64,000 bases of DNA from Pilaira anomala (GCA_025716855.1 JAIXMQ010000005.1:124001-188000); one strand, 5' to 3'. Shown: positions 1 through 11,922, counted from the first letter of the stretch. The notes: generated from the sequence alone by a model not told the origin. Translations and numbers: made by a program.

Positions 1-370
1 GGGTAAGGAGTTTCTTCGTCTTTAATAATAATAATAATTTTAGTAACAGAAACATTATAAGATATAATGTATTACCAGCACGGTCCTTTTTCCAACGGTC
101 AACGGCTTCTTTTCCTCTTCTACTCCATTCAATACTAGTTTCTTTTGCTTTAGTTGAATACATTGCACCACGTTGTTTCCATTCGGGTAATTTCTCTTGC
201 AAGTTGGCATTGATGACTGATGTCTTTTGTTCTACTTTGGACCGTGTATCTCGTACTAACTTTGCAAAGAATTGTTGTGAACTAGAACTGTTGTTAACTC
301 CATCGTCTGAGAATGCTGAAGACATGGTGGAGTCTGAATCACTATCGGATAGTGTAGAATGAGGTCTCAT
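1..370 (-). CDS. N-terminal part of an unknown protein (runs off the window)
   Basis: A reading frame opens at an ATG just inside the spacer facing ASE1. Exon 1 (370 to 76) encodes about 98 residues. A 56-nt GT-AG intron (75 to 20) follows, and exon 2 (19 to 1) leaves the window. The N-terminus is Ser/Asp-rich and disordered. It is followed by a charged, probably helical stretch rich in Lys, Glu and Trp (for example EWSRRGKEAVDRWKKDR). I do not recognise the family; a long multi-domain protein with a helical leader is possible, but that is a guess. Start and splice sites are plausible but rest on sequence alone. Confidence 0.55.
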   Translation of the reverse strand, partial: MRPHSTLSDSDSDSTMSSAFSDDGVNNSSSSQQFFAKLVRDTRSKVEQKTSVINANLQEKLPEWKQRGAMYSTKAKETSIEWSRRGKEAVDRWKKDRAGNTLYLIMFLLLKLLLLLKTKKLLT

Positions 371-891
371 AATAAAAGGAGAATAAAAATAATAATAATA
401 GAAAGTCTTATTATATCTATTATTGTTATTTAGTTTATATAGATATAACTTTCATAAGAAAGAAAGAAAGAAAAAAAAAAAAAAAGAAAGAAAAAAAAAA
501 AAGAGAGAGAGAGGAAAAAAGAACCCTATCCCCATCGTGACTTGGGTGATAAATGATGGACAAACCCTACTAAACTATTATACTGAGAGAACAATCCCCG
601 CATATGTATGTATATCTGTGTGTGTATCACCTCTTGTTTTTAATTTATTTATTACTTGATTGAAAAAGCTTGTTGTACTATTTTTAAAGATACACATCTT
701 TTCTTTTCGACAATAAAAATAACATTTGTATCTCTACGCCCGATATCAATGCAATAAAAAAAAAAAATCAAACGCGTTTGAGTCACGTGTTTTACTATTA
801 CTACCTTAACAAAATTTTCTCTCTTTCTCTCTCTTTCTCTCTCTCACACACATTTTTTTTTTTTTTTTTTTTTTTAAAGAAAGAATTAAAC
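371..891. other. Divergent promoter spacer with low-complexity runs
   Basis: This spacer separates two divergent genes. It holds an A/G-rich microsatellite (about 455-516), a CT run (about 818-846) and a T run (862-875) just before the ASE1 start. An E-box-like CACGTG sits at 784-789, about 105 bp upstream of the ASE1 ATG. I see no gene; the open frames here are low complexity. Confidence 0.5.
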
Positions 892-1786
892 ATGACAACA
901 CTCAACGAGCTTAAAAGTAACCTTGAACAACAAATAAAACGACTTTCAAAAATTCAAGACGAAATTGGTTACGGAACAAAAGAAAAACAAGAAAAGACCA
1001 GTCAATTACTTGATGCCATAATCTTCTTTGCCCAAGGTCAAGTCGATAATGCCAGTCAAGAAAAGGACCAAATAATAAAGGAAGCAGAAAACACACAAAA
1101 AGCAATACTTTCTTTTAAAAAGCTTATGGGTGAATTTGCCTCAAATAAAGCTGTATTAGATCCTTCTAAATCTTTACTGGAAAATTTAAACGATTTACAA
1201 CAAGAAAGAATAAAAGTACAACAGGTACACACACACACACACATACACACATACACAAAACACAAAAATATACTCAGTCATTAAATTTATATTGATTTTC
1301 TTTGTCTTTTTTAAAACACGCGCATACACACACTAGAAATATAATCACTTATTAGCATACGTTAAAGGTAATAACAACAAAAACAAAAAAATGCTAATAT
1401 CATGCATTAACATATACAAAAAAAAAAAAAAAAAAAAGAATTGTACATACAACTTGAAGAATTTAAATCAGCCATGGGTAATTTTGTGGATACGAGCTTG
1501 TTAATGTCAAAAGAAGTCGACGTATCAACACTAGCAGTAAATGCATTAGAGGAAGAAATAAAACGTTGTGAAGTCGAATACATCAATCGAAAAGAAAGTC
1601 TAGAGGACGGTGTCCAACAAGCAACGAGTCTTTTGGCCTTATTGGGTATTCAACCCATTGGCAACGATCAATTGATTTTAAAGTATTATTACGAAACCGA
1701 TCCAACCAACAAGATGCTTTTATGTAATCAGTTAGTATCTACAGATAACCTTAGTTATTTAGGAAATCGTATTAGAGAAGTAATTG

Positions 1787-1845
<59 letters not shown>

Positions 1846-2900
1846 ATTTTGAATGACTTATTTTATTATATAGTTGGAGAAAACGAAACAACAAGTTGAA
1901 TTCCGAAAAAACGAAATTATAACAAGTCTTAAACATCTTTGGAATAGGTTACATATTGATCCTCAAGAATGTGAAGACTTTTTAATGCAAAATAGAGGAT
2001 TCACTCAACCTGAATTAGAAGAGGTAAAAGCTATTTTTTTTTTTTTTTTCGGGGGAAATTTTTATTGATGTATTACAAGTATAGTATGAAAAAGAATTGA
2101 GTAAACTAACAAGTTTAAAACAAGAACGTATTGGAGAATTTATCTTGAATGCTAGAGAAGAATTAAAAGAATTATGGAAACAATTATATTATAGCGAAGC
2201 TCAAATGAGACAATTCAGTCCTGCATTTGTTGACGACTTGACCGAATCCATCTTGGAAGAACACGAAAACGAAATATCCAGACTTCAATTAGAAACAGAG
2301 GACTCAAAATATATTCTAGAACGTATAGAGAAACACATGAAATTAAAAAACGAAGTAAAAGAATTTGAAGCAACCACAAGTGATCCAAATCGTTTATTTG
2401 GTAAAGGACAAAGAGATCCAGGTCGTTTACTTCGTGAAGAAAAGTTTAGAAAGCGTATCTCTCGTGAATTACCAAAAGTGATCAAGGAATTAGAAGGTTC
2501 TTTATTAGAATATGAAGCTCTTAAAGGACATCCTTTTTTAGTTTATGGAAAATCTTATTTCGATGTCATTTATGAACAAAGTTTGGAATTCGATACAAGT
2601 TCTCGTAATCTCTCTTCTTCTTCCCAACAAGAACAACAAGAGAGATTACCTCCTCCTTCTGCTCCTCCAAGAACACCAAAACGTGGTATCGAAACAAGAC
2701 AGCCTATGACCAGTCCTCGTGTATTAAAATCTGCAAAACGAATCTTCAATACACCTCAACCAAATCGAGTTAAATCATTTAAATTTACTGAAGTCGCTGC
2801 TTCTAGAATTGATGTTTCTGAAGGTACTATTTTACATCAAGTTAGAGAAAAGAATACAAGACATCGTAAACAAAAAATGATCAGACGAGGTCATATTTTC

Positions 2901-2932
<32 letters not shown>

Positions 2933-3195
2933 CAATGAGCAAGAAGAAGAACAAGAAGAGTCAGAATTAGGTATAACAGGAATGAGTCTAGAAGATGAAA
3001 ACATACCACCTAATACCCATACAGTAAGTATATTACTTATTTATAAATATATATATATACATAAAAAAAAAAGAGAAAGAGAAAAACTAACATAGAATGA
3101 TCGGATCTCAGTATGAAAGTGACGATGGACTTGATTTAGGAATATTTGATGATGGACCTGATTTGAGTGATATGTCAGATATTGATGAAGCATAA
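892..3195 (+). CDS. ASE1: Microtubule cross-linker of the ASE1/PRC1/MAP65 family
   Basis: The product (about 625 aa) belongs to the anti-parallel microtubule bundlers of the spindle midzone. Recognisable MAP65 landmarks are the helical N-terminus, ELKELWKQLYYSEAQMR, and the conserved block RDPGRLLREEKFRKRI followed by LEYEALKGHPFLVYGKSY near the start of the disordered tail. The tail carries a poly-Asp run (codons at about 2900-2932) and a basic, Pro-rich segment typical of Cdk-regulated Ase1 tails. Six exons are inferred: 892-1224, 1337-1367, 1439-1779, 1874-2023, 2085-3023 and 3112-3195. The 31-nt exon 2 is needed to join exons 1 and 3 in frame, and it restores a continuous helix (KYNHLLAYVKELYIQLEEF). 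Intron 3 contains a run of about 50 A. Family assignment is secure; the microexon is inferred. Confidence 0.9.
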
Positions 3196-3263
3196 TAATT
3201 TTTTTTTTATTATAATTATTATTATTAATAATAAATATACAATTTCTTTTCTTATTCTATCAT

Positions 3264-3880
3264 TTATTGCTTAAGAAAGAAACGCCAGTACATGTATCCA
3301 ATTAAAAATACAATAGGAACAATAATACGAAGAGGACTACGAAAAAAAAAAGGGGGGGGGGAGGGGAGATAAGTGATATGATTATTAAATTAATTTTAAA
3401 TTGTTTACTTACTTTCCTTGTGAAGCATCATTCGCAGTTTTGACAGTAGATGGAGGTTGAATGACGACAGGCTTGGACTAAAATTTAAAGTTGAGTTTTT
3501 ATGTGTATGCTTTTAAAGTTGCTATGGTTACCTCAGGGTCCAAATCACCGATATAATATTTGACAAGCATCTGACGGGCATCGGGTGAATGACCTACATC
3601 TTCAAATGGTCCAGAGGCATCTTTTGCACCTTCTTCAATAAGAATTTCATCACCACCTGGATGCTTTATTATTATTATTATTATTATTTTTTTTTTTTTT
3701 TAAAAAAAAAAGTGAGTTGATGAACAATAGAAAGAACGCGTTCGGTTAACTAATTTTTATTAAATTTTCTACCTCATCTACAAAGTTTGTAATATCATAC
3801 ACTTTGTTATCAATAATCATATAGAGATCATCTCTTGTATTATGCTTTGAAACATCCTCATGGGTATAGATTTGAACCAT
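3264..3880 (-). CDS. CYB5: Cytochrome b5, tail-anchored ER form
   Basis: This small haem protein donates electrons to lipid desaturases, sterol enzymes and P450s at the ER. The 125-aa product has the b5 fold: the N-terminal YTHEDVSKHN block, the first haem ligand in HPGGDE (His37) and the second in the GHSPDA block (His61). A short Pro/Ser linker leads to a single C-terminal membrane segment (IIVPIVFLIGYMYW) with the basic/aromatic end expected of a tail anchor. Four exons join exactly: 3880-3773, 3663-3532, 3477-3413 and 3336-3264. It is divergent from ELL across about 410 bp. Length and ligands match the family. A desaturase relic lies in the same window but is unlinked. Confidence 0.95.
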
Positions 3881-4294
3881 CGTTTTGGTTTCTTTTTCTT
3901 TTTTATTTTTTTGTTACAAATAAAAGGGAAAAATATTCTTATTGGTGTTAAGATGTAAAAAAGTAAAAAAAAAAAAAAAAAAAACCCAGTCCCTATTTAC
4001 CTATGTTCACACTCACATTTTTAAACTTGTTTCTTTTTTTTTTTCTTCTAACCACTTTTCTATCTGCTCAGCTTGTCTTCTTTTTTTTTTTCTTTCTAAA
4101 AAAAAAAAAAAAGCTCGAAGTACATAACCTGATATTTAAAGAACTTTTTTACTTTTTTTCTTTATCAAATACCCAATTCCTTTATAGTTAATTACTTGCG
4201 TCTTTTTTCTTTTTTTTTTTATATATATATATATTTTATTTATTCGTGTTTTTAACTAATTAACCAAAAAAAAAAGAAACGGTACAAAAAAAAA
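3881..4294. other. Divergent promoter spacer between CYB5 and ELL
   Basis: The spacer contains several A and T homopolymers, including an A run at about 3968-3983 and an AT dinucleotide stretch near 4220-4235. Short open frames here are made of homopolymer and have no coding character. I see no other element. Confidence 0.5.
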
Positions 4295-6113
4295 ATGTCT
4301 AAAGAGAATCGTACTGTCAACTTCAAGTTGGATCGAGAGACCTTTTTAAAATTGTCTTCAGCAAAGAATGTAAAGTTAGATGTAAAGGACAACGAAACAG
4401 CCGTAAGTTTGAATAATAATAATAAATGATAAAAATAAGTTTTATTAAATATTAAAAAAAAAAAAAATTAGGAACTCATACTTCCTGACAGTCGAATAAG
4501 ACTTGATGCAGATAAAAAGAAAGCACATAGTGCAACATATTATAATAATAAGTCAAGTAGTTTATACTATCTTGGGGACTCGGTACCAGCTATTTCAACT
4601 ACCAAAGTATTGTCTGATTCAGATAAAAAACGTATCAAGACAAAAGAAAGGGAAAAGACAACCACAAGAGGCGTTGAATTACTCGATATACCCAGCATCC
4701 CAACCACTTTATCTCCATCATCACCTATTCCGCCTACTCCTCCTTCTTCCAATTCTACTTCTACTACCACTGTGAAACCTATCAAACCTTTAAAGAAACC
4801 AACAAGTAATAATATCACCAAACCAAAAAGACCAAAATCAACTACCACCAATTCTTCTTCTTCTTCTACAACAACAAATAATAATATACCAAACTCTCGT
4901 GGTAGTATGCCTTCTCAATCGAATACACCAAGACCTTCTTCAGTTATTAATCCTCCCTCTTCCTCTTCTACTATTACTACTACTACTGCTACTGCTACTA
5001 CTACTACCACAAATGCTCCTGTTGAGAAATTAAATGATCGAATCATTCAATTATTAGCCTTAAAACCTTATCCACTCACAACAATGGCAAAATTAGTTGA
5101 ATCTACACAATGGGAAGTAAAGAAGATTATGGATGAGGTAAATTATATAGAAATTTATCTATATAATTACGTAAAACAACTAAATATTTATTTATTATAG
5201 GTTGGAATTCAATTACCGGATCCACAAAAAAAGAAATATTGTTTAAAACCAACCGTATATAAAAATATTCGTATCTGGGATTGGCCACTATACACTAACG
5301 AAGAAAAGATGATTGCGTGTGATAACGCAAAAGAAGCTTATGATCTACTTAATTTACCTGTAGATGCACCTGAACGTCAAAATTTAATTGATCCAACTAA
5401 ATTAATTCAACCACCACCTGGTAGAGTTCAATTGACTACTGAACGTGATCGTGCAATTGCTGCTAAAAAGAATAGTAATAAGACATTAAAGAAGCAATCA
5501 CCAAATGTAAAAGGAAAAGGAAAGACTACTCCATCCGGTTTCTCTTATTCATCAGCTCCTCCTCCTCCTCCTCCTACTACTACAGCTACTACTACAGCAA
5601 CAACTACTACTACTACTACAAATGCTACACAGGAAGAACCATTTGCACCTACACCCTCTTCCCCCTCTTCAACATCTTCCATATCTTCTTCATCTTCTAA
5701 AATCACTTCTCCAGCTGCTACCAGAACTAAGCCATCAGCAGCACCTTGGTCTACACCTTCTTCATCTTCTAAAATTACTTCTCCAGTTTCTACAAAAACC
5801 AAATCAAATACATCAATTTGGCCTCCACCTTCATCTTCTACTACTACTACCACTTCTTCAAAAATTACTTCTCCAGTTGCTACTAGAACCAAACCAGCCA
5901 TATCGCCTTGGTCTACCGCTACTTCAACAAACCCTCAACAACAACATTTAAAACCTTCTTCTTCAAATAGAAGGGTATCATCAAAAGGTTTACCACCCTC
6001 CACACCAATGTCACATTCTAATTTCTCGAGTCCTATCATGGAAAGAACTTCTTCAACACCAAGTATCAAAACTTCACCTATCCTTACAAAGAAATCACCC
6101 GTTGCCACGAAAC

Positions 6114-6144
<31 letters not shown>

Positions 6145-6722
6145 TAAATTTATTTTACCGCCGAGATTAAATAAATTACCTTCTTCAAAGCCATTAAAGA
6201 GATCGATTTCTGAGCCAGGTAAAAACATATATATATATTCGAGTCATAAACATATCAATCTAAAATATCATTTCTATAGAAGCAACCGGTCAACAACAAT
6301 CCACATCTAATAAAAAAATTAAATCCACAACAGCAGCATTTACACAACCACACGCACCGATTGAACTCTCTAATTTATCAACACAACCCATCTTTGACAA
6401 CTATTGTTCAAAATACATCAAGGAACAAAAATCTTATAGTGATATCAAGAACCAGCTCAAACAAAAGTATCCACATTATATTAAGGTACTTGAATCCACC
6501 AGTCCACCCACTGGCAGTAAAAGATCTTATTATGATTTGAAATTGGAGTACTATGATTTAGTCAAAGAAAAATATTTAAAGACAAAGGATCAATCAAGTT
6601 GGGAACAAGCAGAGTCTCATTTAAAAAATTGTAATGCGAAAAGAAGAAGATTAAATTACATGTGGGATTCTATAAAAAAGAATTTAATTGATAACAAGTT
6701 CAAGCTAAATTGTAAAATATAA
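4295..6722 (+). CDS. ELL: RNA polymerase II elongation factor ELL
   Basis: ELL raises the Pol II elongation rate and is part of super/little elongation complexes in animals and of an Ell-Eaf complex in fission yeast. The 744-aa product starts with the ELL N-terminal domain (TVNFKLDRETFLKL, then ELILPDSRIRLD). It has the diagnostic winged-helix block NDRIIQLLALKPYPL followed by KKYCLKPTVYKNI and WPLYTNEEK at about residues 224-305, matching the animal RVIHLLALRPY ... DWPGY pattern. A long Ser/Thr/Pro low-complexity linker follows, then a helical C-terminus (FDNYCSKYIKEQKSY, SYYDLKLEYYDLVKEKY) in the place of the occludin-homology domain. Exons are 4295-4402, 4472-5137, 5201-6218 and 6280-6722. 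No EAF partner gene is visible nearby. Confidence 0.85.
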
Positions 6723-8641
6723 AAAAATTAAAGTTTGTTACAAAAGGTAACATTTTTTTTTTCTTTTTCTTTCAATAATAAAGCTTAATCACGTATATCG
6801 TAAACCCCTCCCCCAGATATGTATTCTCATTTAAAATGATGATGCATCTTGATCACCTTTAAAATATCTTACTATAAAGGACTATTAATAATAAAAATGC
6901 TGTAGTATACGATGATGAAGCTAACTTTCCAAGGTTTTAAACTCTAATCACTGCTTTCATCCCACAAAATATTTAAAATGTAAAGCGCTGAAAGGAAGAA
7001 CACTTTGTTTGTTTTATATCATACTATTTTAATGGTAATAGTTGGTGTCGGTATCAGCAATAGGATGTACCAAACGTGGCCCCACTTTCCTAAGCCAACT
7101 TTTTTTCTTTTCTTTTCAGCTAAAGTCAAAATCATCTTCATCAAAGCTTGATGGCTGAAATGAGTTGCTATGGTTTCCACAACCCAACAGAAAGAATATA
7201 TATTTTTTTATATTCTACAACATACATATTATTCATGCAAAATCCCCTGGTTATCTTTTTAGTTTTTTTACCGGCGGTACCACCAGAGTTGTTCTAATCA
7301 GGATGATAAAAAAAAACACAGAAGATTGTGACGATTTTATTTACCATTGCACTTAGAATCCGACTACTTGTATCACACCTGTCTGACGTCTAGGTGTTCA
7401 TATCTTGTTTATGTACTAAAACTCTCTTCAAAATATTCTATTATTTGATATATTCATGCTTATCTAAAAAGGCACTTTTTTTTTTAAAAAGCAGGGAAGA
7501 TATATAAGGTCTCATATACTCTCCTTGTTATATATTCCGAAATCATTTAGAACATATGACCCTCTCTTATTATATGCAATGTTTTTACATAGAAAGAGCT
7601 CGCTGTATTATTAGTAGTAATAATAAATTATGTGTATTTGAAATTAATTCATGGTCTGTGCGTATATGTATGCATAATTAAAAAAAAATAGTTTCTGTAA
7701 TCAAATATATATATATATATCAGTAAGTATAAAAATTGGATTGACTAATTCAAACACTTGTTCCTTTCTCAGAATCTGTAATCATCATTTTACTGTTCAA
7801 TTTCGTACTATATAGATGCTTTTATTGATAAAAAAGATAGGTTAAAAGAGCGATTTTTTTTTTAAGAAGTCTATATCTAGTATATTTGTGTGTGTCAATA
7901 ATAAAGCGTCAAATGATATATCATTTAAATGAATATTATATCGAGACAAGAAAAATCTAGATCCAAGGAGATTACAGATTCAATGGAAATGTTTCACTAT
8001 ATAATATATATCCCTTTTTTTTTTTTAAGAAAGAAAGAAAGAAAGAAAAAAAAAAAGGGGTGGGGTGGGGAGGGCGAAGAAGAAAAAGGGGGGGGGGTAA
8101 AGAGGATAAAATCATACAATGCTATGAACTAGACTTAATAAAGTAACAATAGAAAGAAATGGCTGTGATTGTTGCTCTAATAAAATAGAGTCTATTGTAT
8201 AAAAGTCTCTTTCACACACTAACCCTGCATCACTCCTAAAAAAAAAAAAAAAAAGTTTATTATGACTCCTTTGTCTACAAGCAAAACATCCAGGGAGAAA
8301 GAAAGATATAGGTTTGGACCATTTGTAATTTGAGCGCTTTTTATTATATATGGACTCATTATTAATTAAAAGTAAAATGGCAGTTATAGACAAGTAAAAT
8401 ACAAGATATATAATAGGAGAAAGAGAGATAAATAAAAAGGAGAGAAGTAACTATACAAATAAACGCTTGATGATTTATTTTTTATTTATTTTTTGCTATA
8501 TAAAAAAGGCAATAAATATGTATATATATTATATAGAAAGTAAAAAGAGATAGCTAATGATATAAAGAGAGAGAGAGAGAGACAGAGAGAGAACGAGAAC
8601 GAGAACGAGCAAAAGAGAGAGGGATGTACAGTTGTTGTTTT
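6723..8641. other. Convergent gene-poor spacer
   Basis: About 1.9 kb lies between the ends of ELL and the CCCH gene. I see only short frames, AT microsatellites (around 7706-7720), a GA/G-rich simple stretch (8030-8100) and homopolymers. On the minus strand near 7170-7110 a short Ser/Asp-rich end (SSFDEDDFDFS then stop) looks like a protein tail but has no traceable upstream exon. No RNA gene was recognised. Confidence 0.4.
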
Positions 8642-9207
8642 TTAAAGGATAAATGGTACAGATAATAAAGAAGAAGATGATGATGAAGATGACGAAGAAT
8701 AAGAATAACGTCGGTCAAGTGACGACCAAATAGAAGATGGAAACTCCTTTTTAGCAAATGTTGTTGTTTTTGCGGTTGGTGGAGAAGAGAAGATCTTGGT
8801 TCCCCACGATTGAAATAAGTCATCTTGTAACATGAAAGATGGGGTATTTGGTGTATGAAACAAGTTGCTATTATGATGATCACCAGATAAAGAAGAACTA
8901 GAAGATAAAGTAGGTGATGCTGCCTGCACTTCATCATGTATAAAAGTACATCGAACGCCATATAAGCATGTACCTGTTAAATGAAACGTTTTACAGATCT
9001 CTGTCTTGTATCGAACATGACGTTGAATACATCGAAGTTCTTCTAATCCATGAGCAAACCGACACTTTTTTGAATATCTATTCTAACAAAAGTTAGTTTT
9101 ATATACTTTTACATATAAAAAATAAACAAATATTACCTGCATTCACCCATTTCTTGCCAATTTCTACACATTTCAGTTTTAAACAATTGATATTTTCGTG
9201 TATCCAT
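8642..9207 (-). CDS. Tandem CCCH zinc-finger protein (TTP/TIS11/Cth type)
   Basis: A 168-aa protein of the tristetraprolin class, which binds AU-rich elements in mRNA 3' ends and promotes decay; in yeasts members act in iron response (Cth1/2) or mating (Zfs1). Both fingers have the exact C-X8-C-X5-C-X3-H spacing: finger 1 starts at Cys14 with the lead-in LFKTEMC, finger 2 at about Cys52 with the canonical lead-in RYKTEIC. The linker between fingers is 18 residues, as in the family. The C-terminus is Ser-rich and disordered. Exons are 9207-9137 and 9077-8642; the splice falls inside finger 1. It is shorter than most TTPs, with fingers at the very N-terminus. The target pathway cannot be told from sequence. 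Confidence 0.9.
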
Positions 9208-9544
9208 AGTAACAATAATAGTTTTTTTTTAAAAAAAAAGCAGTAAAAAAAAAAAAAGAAAGTGAAAAAAAAAAAAGTAAATGTTACAAGATTTGCCCAG
9301 CTTTTATATTATTTTCCTTTTTTTCATCCGGCCAATTTGAATTTAAATAACAAAGTGATTTTTAAGATTGAACCACAAACAAGGTTTTTTTTTTAACGCT
9401 GTCCTCCCTCTTTCACTCTACACACACACACTCTCTCTCTCTCTTTTACTTGTACAATTAAAATCAGCTGAGTTTTGTGTAATAAAAACATTAGATTCTT
9501 TAAAAGGAAAATGAAAAATATATTTACAATAATGAAATTTATTT
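9208..9544. other. Short spacer
   Basis: The spacer holds homopolymers (A runs at about 9245-9258 and 9267-9276) and a CA/CT dinucleotide stretch (9420-9442). No gene is seen. Confidence 0.4.
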
Positions 9545-10615
9545 TTAACTTGTTTGAATTTGTATTTTAGCCATAAATGGAGCAATACTAGATACATCTT
9601 GTTGTTGTTGTTGTTGTTGATGATGATGAGCTTCTTTCGTACTACCACTAAATTTGGTTCCGAGCCGATTCTGGGGTTCGCTACTACTTCTTTTATTACC
9701 TCGTAACGTGGTTGGATCCAAAAGATAATCTGCAGGTACAAACTTGTATGCTGCAACCACATTATTGTTATTATTACTACTCTCCTTTTCCTTTAATAAT
9801 AATAATTCTTCTTCTTCTTTTGCTTGTTGTTCAAGTATCATTTCAGATGTAATGACAGTAATTGTTTCCGCATAGGGTTTACGTGCCTTTAAAAGTGCTT
9901 CAGTGACCGGATGGACTTTATGAGTCACATGAGACACTGGTGTACCAAGTAGCATAAATATATATCGAGTTCTTCGGGGCTTTCGGTTATTCAAAATATT
10001 GGATTCATTATTCATGATTGATAAAATTGAATTAAAATCACGTTGATATACATTATTTCCTGGTCGAATCTTTCTATGATAATGTTGCTGCTGTTGTAAA
10101 TGTGATTTATTTTGAATACGTGATAATAATCGATGTACTGCAATTTGTTGTTCCATTGTGTAATGATTCAATAATCTAATTTTACCTAATGTACCAATAT
10201 ATACTCGACTCACATCATCTACTGATTGTGTTGTCGTTTTATTTAACAATTTGGACCAGCCTTCTTGTTGTTGTTGTTGCTGTTGTGTATTGGCTTGAAA
10301 GAATGACATGAGATTAGCACGTAATGGAACTTCGGTTGATAAATCTAATTCGGATTGTACTTGAATATCTCCATTTGTCTTCCATTGTTTATTTTTTAAT
10401 TCAATAAATGGATTTTCTTCTTTTAATGTCTTTTTTTGATGTGCTGGAAAAATACGATAAATTAATGAGGATTTACTTTTACTTGTTGTGTAACTTTGTG
10501 ATAACGGTAATCCTGAACCACTATTTCCTCGCTTTAACAGCCCTTTAATTCGATGAGGAAATCCCTTCCAAATCGTACGTCCAATCACAGGCGAATCTTT
10601 TGAAGGTTTAGACAT
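9545..10615 (-). CDS. Uncharacterised polyQ/Asn-containing protein
   Basis: A single uninterrupted 356-aa frame. I do not recognise the family. The N-terminus is basic (IGRTIWKGFPHRIKGLLKR) and is followed by several short Gln runs and one Asn run, which suggest disorder. One more conserved-looking core lies around residues 218-262, with RYIFMLLGTPVSHVTHKVHP followed by ALLKARKPYAETITVIT. The core could be a small globular domain. No signal peptide or membrane segment is visible. It is followed by the expansin-like gene on the same strand, with a 300-bp gap. Coding status is supported by length, low stop density and normal codon use. Confidence 0.6.
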   Translation of the reverse strand: MSKPSKDSPVIGRTIWKGFPHRIKGLLKRGNSGSGLPLSQSYTTSKSKSSLIYRIFPAHQKKTLKEENPFIELKNKQWKTNGDIQVQSELDLSTEVPLRANLMSFFQANTQQQQQQQEGWSKLLNKTTTQSVDDVSRVYIGTLGKIRLLNHYTMEQQIAVHRLLSRIQNKSHLQQQQHYHRKIRPGNNVYQRDFNSILSIMNNESNILNNRKPRRTRYIFMLLGTPVSHVTHKVHPVTEALLKARKPYAETITVITSEMILEQQAKEEEELLLLKEKESSNNNNNVVAAYKFVPADYLLDPTTLRGNKRSSSEPQNRLGTKFSGSTKEAHHHQQQQQQQDVSSIAPFMAKIQIQTS

Positions 10616-10918
10616 TTATTTTTTCCTGGTAAAAAAAAAAAAAAAATAGCCAAAAATTTAATATGTAAAAGAGAGAGAATGAGAGAGAGAGATATATATA
10701 TATATATAGATAAAAAAAAAAAAGAGAGAGGGAAGCTATAAATATAAGAGAGAAAAAAAGGGGATATATATCAAGATGAATTTTGTGAAACTCTTGTCAA
10801 AAGAAGTGTCTTATGCGTAATGAAAAAGTAATTGTGCGAGGGGAAGGATGATTTAGAGGAACAAACAAATAAAATAATAAAACAACGATTTCTTTTCTTT
10901 TCTTTTTTTTTTTTGTAG
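10616..10918. other. Spacer with GA and AT repeats
   Basis: It contains a GAGA stretch (10670-10695), an AT run (10692-10708) and A homopolymers. No gene is seen. Confidence 0.4.
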
Positions 10919-11572
10919 TTACGTAAAGTTCCAATTGATAGTACAAACACCTATAGCCAAGTTACCACACACAAGCTCAAACACTATTGTATTTTAAATT
11001 AAAAAATAAGTAAAAAGCTATAAATACATAATATATCTTTTTCATATTTTACCTTTCGGTGACATGTCAAGTGCTCCTTGAAACATGAAAAAAAAAACAT
11101 TTTAAAATTAAAATTCCTCGTGTCTTATATATATATATATATATATATTTACCTTTTGCACAAGAAGGACAGGTATCAACTACTCGAGCAGAAGTACTAC
11201 CCATATTTCCAGTAATATATACCGTTTTCTGACATGTAGGATTGTTATTTGGATTTGGGCCTATTATAATAAATAAGAGTTTAATAAACTTTTTATATAA
11301 ATGTTTCATTAGTAAAGTTTGATAATACCATTTGCCATTTGTGCTTTATTGACAGCTACCACTAAATCAGCACTGCTATCATAATCACCACAAGACCCTG
11401 ATCCTACTTCTACATCATAAAAAGTACCCGACCCTGAAAAATTTTTACCATTCACTCTTACTCCTTTTTGTGGTCTTCCACGTCGTTGCAATATTAGAGG
11501 TGCAGAATAAGTCATTAAAATTTGATTTAAACCAATAAATAAAAGAATTGACCAAATACGAATCATCTGCAT
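10919..11572 (-). CDS. Small secreted expansin-like/RlpA-like double-psi beta-barrel protein
   Basis: A 146-aa protein with an N-terminal signal peptide (IWSILLFIGLNQILMTYSA). It continues into a six-stranded double-psi beta-barrel of the barwin/expansin/RlpA type: GSGTFYDVEVGSGSCG, then VYITGNMGSTSARVVDTCPSC, then a LDMSPKVFEL block. In this family the TC(P) and DMSP-type motifs surround the substrate groove; members loosen cell walls or bind chitin and other glycans without strong hydrolase activity. Four exons join in frame: 11572-11329, 11260-11153, a 24-nt exon 11076-11053, and 10983-10919. No carbohydrate-binding domain is attached. Function as a wall protein is inferred from family and secretion. 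Confidence 0.85.
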
Positions 11573-11599
11573 TTTATGTAATATTAAGAAGAAGAAGAG

Positions 11600-11633
<34 letters not shown>

Positions 11634-11922
11634 GTTATTTATAAATGATTAAAATCGTTGCCTAAAATCATAAAAAGAAAGGTAAAAAGCTCAATTAAAT
11701 GAAAAATGAGTCCCTACATCATTCCTTCTCCTGGCCTTATTTTTTTTTTTTGTATTAAAGACTTCTCATTCTTTCACGTCGTCATACCATGACAAACAAG
11801 TACCCCTAACTACAAAAAGAATATATTGCGCGTAAAATAAAAATAATAATACTAACTATTGTATATAGTAGACATGTTGCCAAAATTTAGAAAATATGTG
11901 TGATATATAATATATATTTATT
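11573..11922. other. Spacer with A homopolymer
   Basis: It has an A run at about 11600-11629 directly upstream of the expansin-like gene. No gene is seen. Confidence 0.4.

Noticed and set aside
8974..8976. A second intron in the CCCH gene at an ACAG|GTACATG site
   Set aside because: Reading through gives TGTCLYGVRCTFIH, the exact second finger, so the site is not used.
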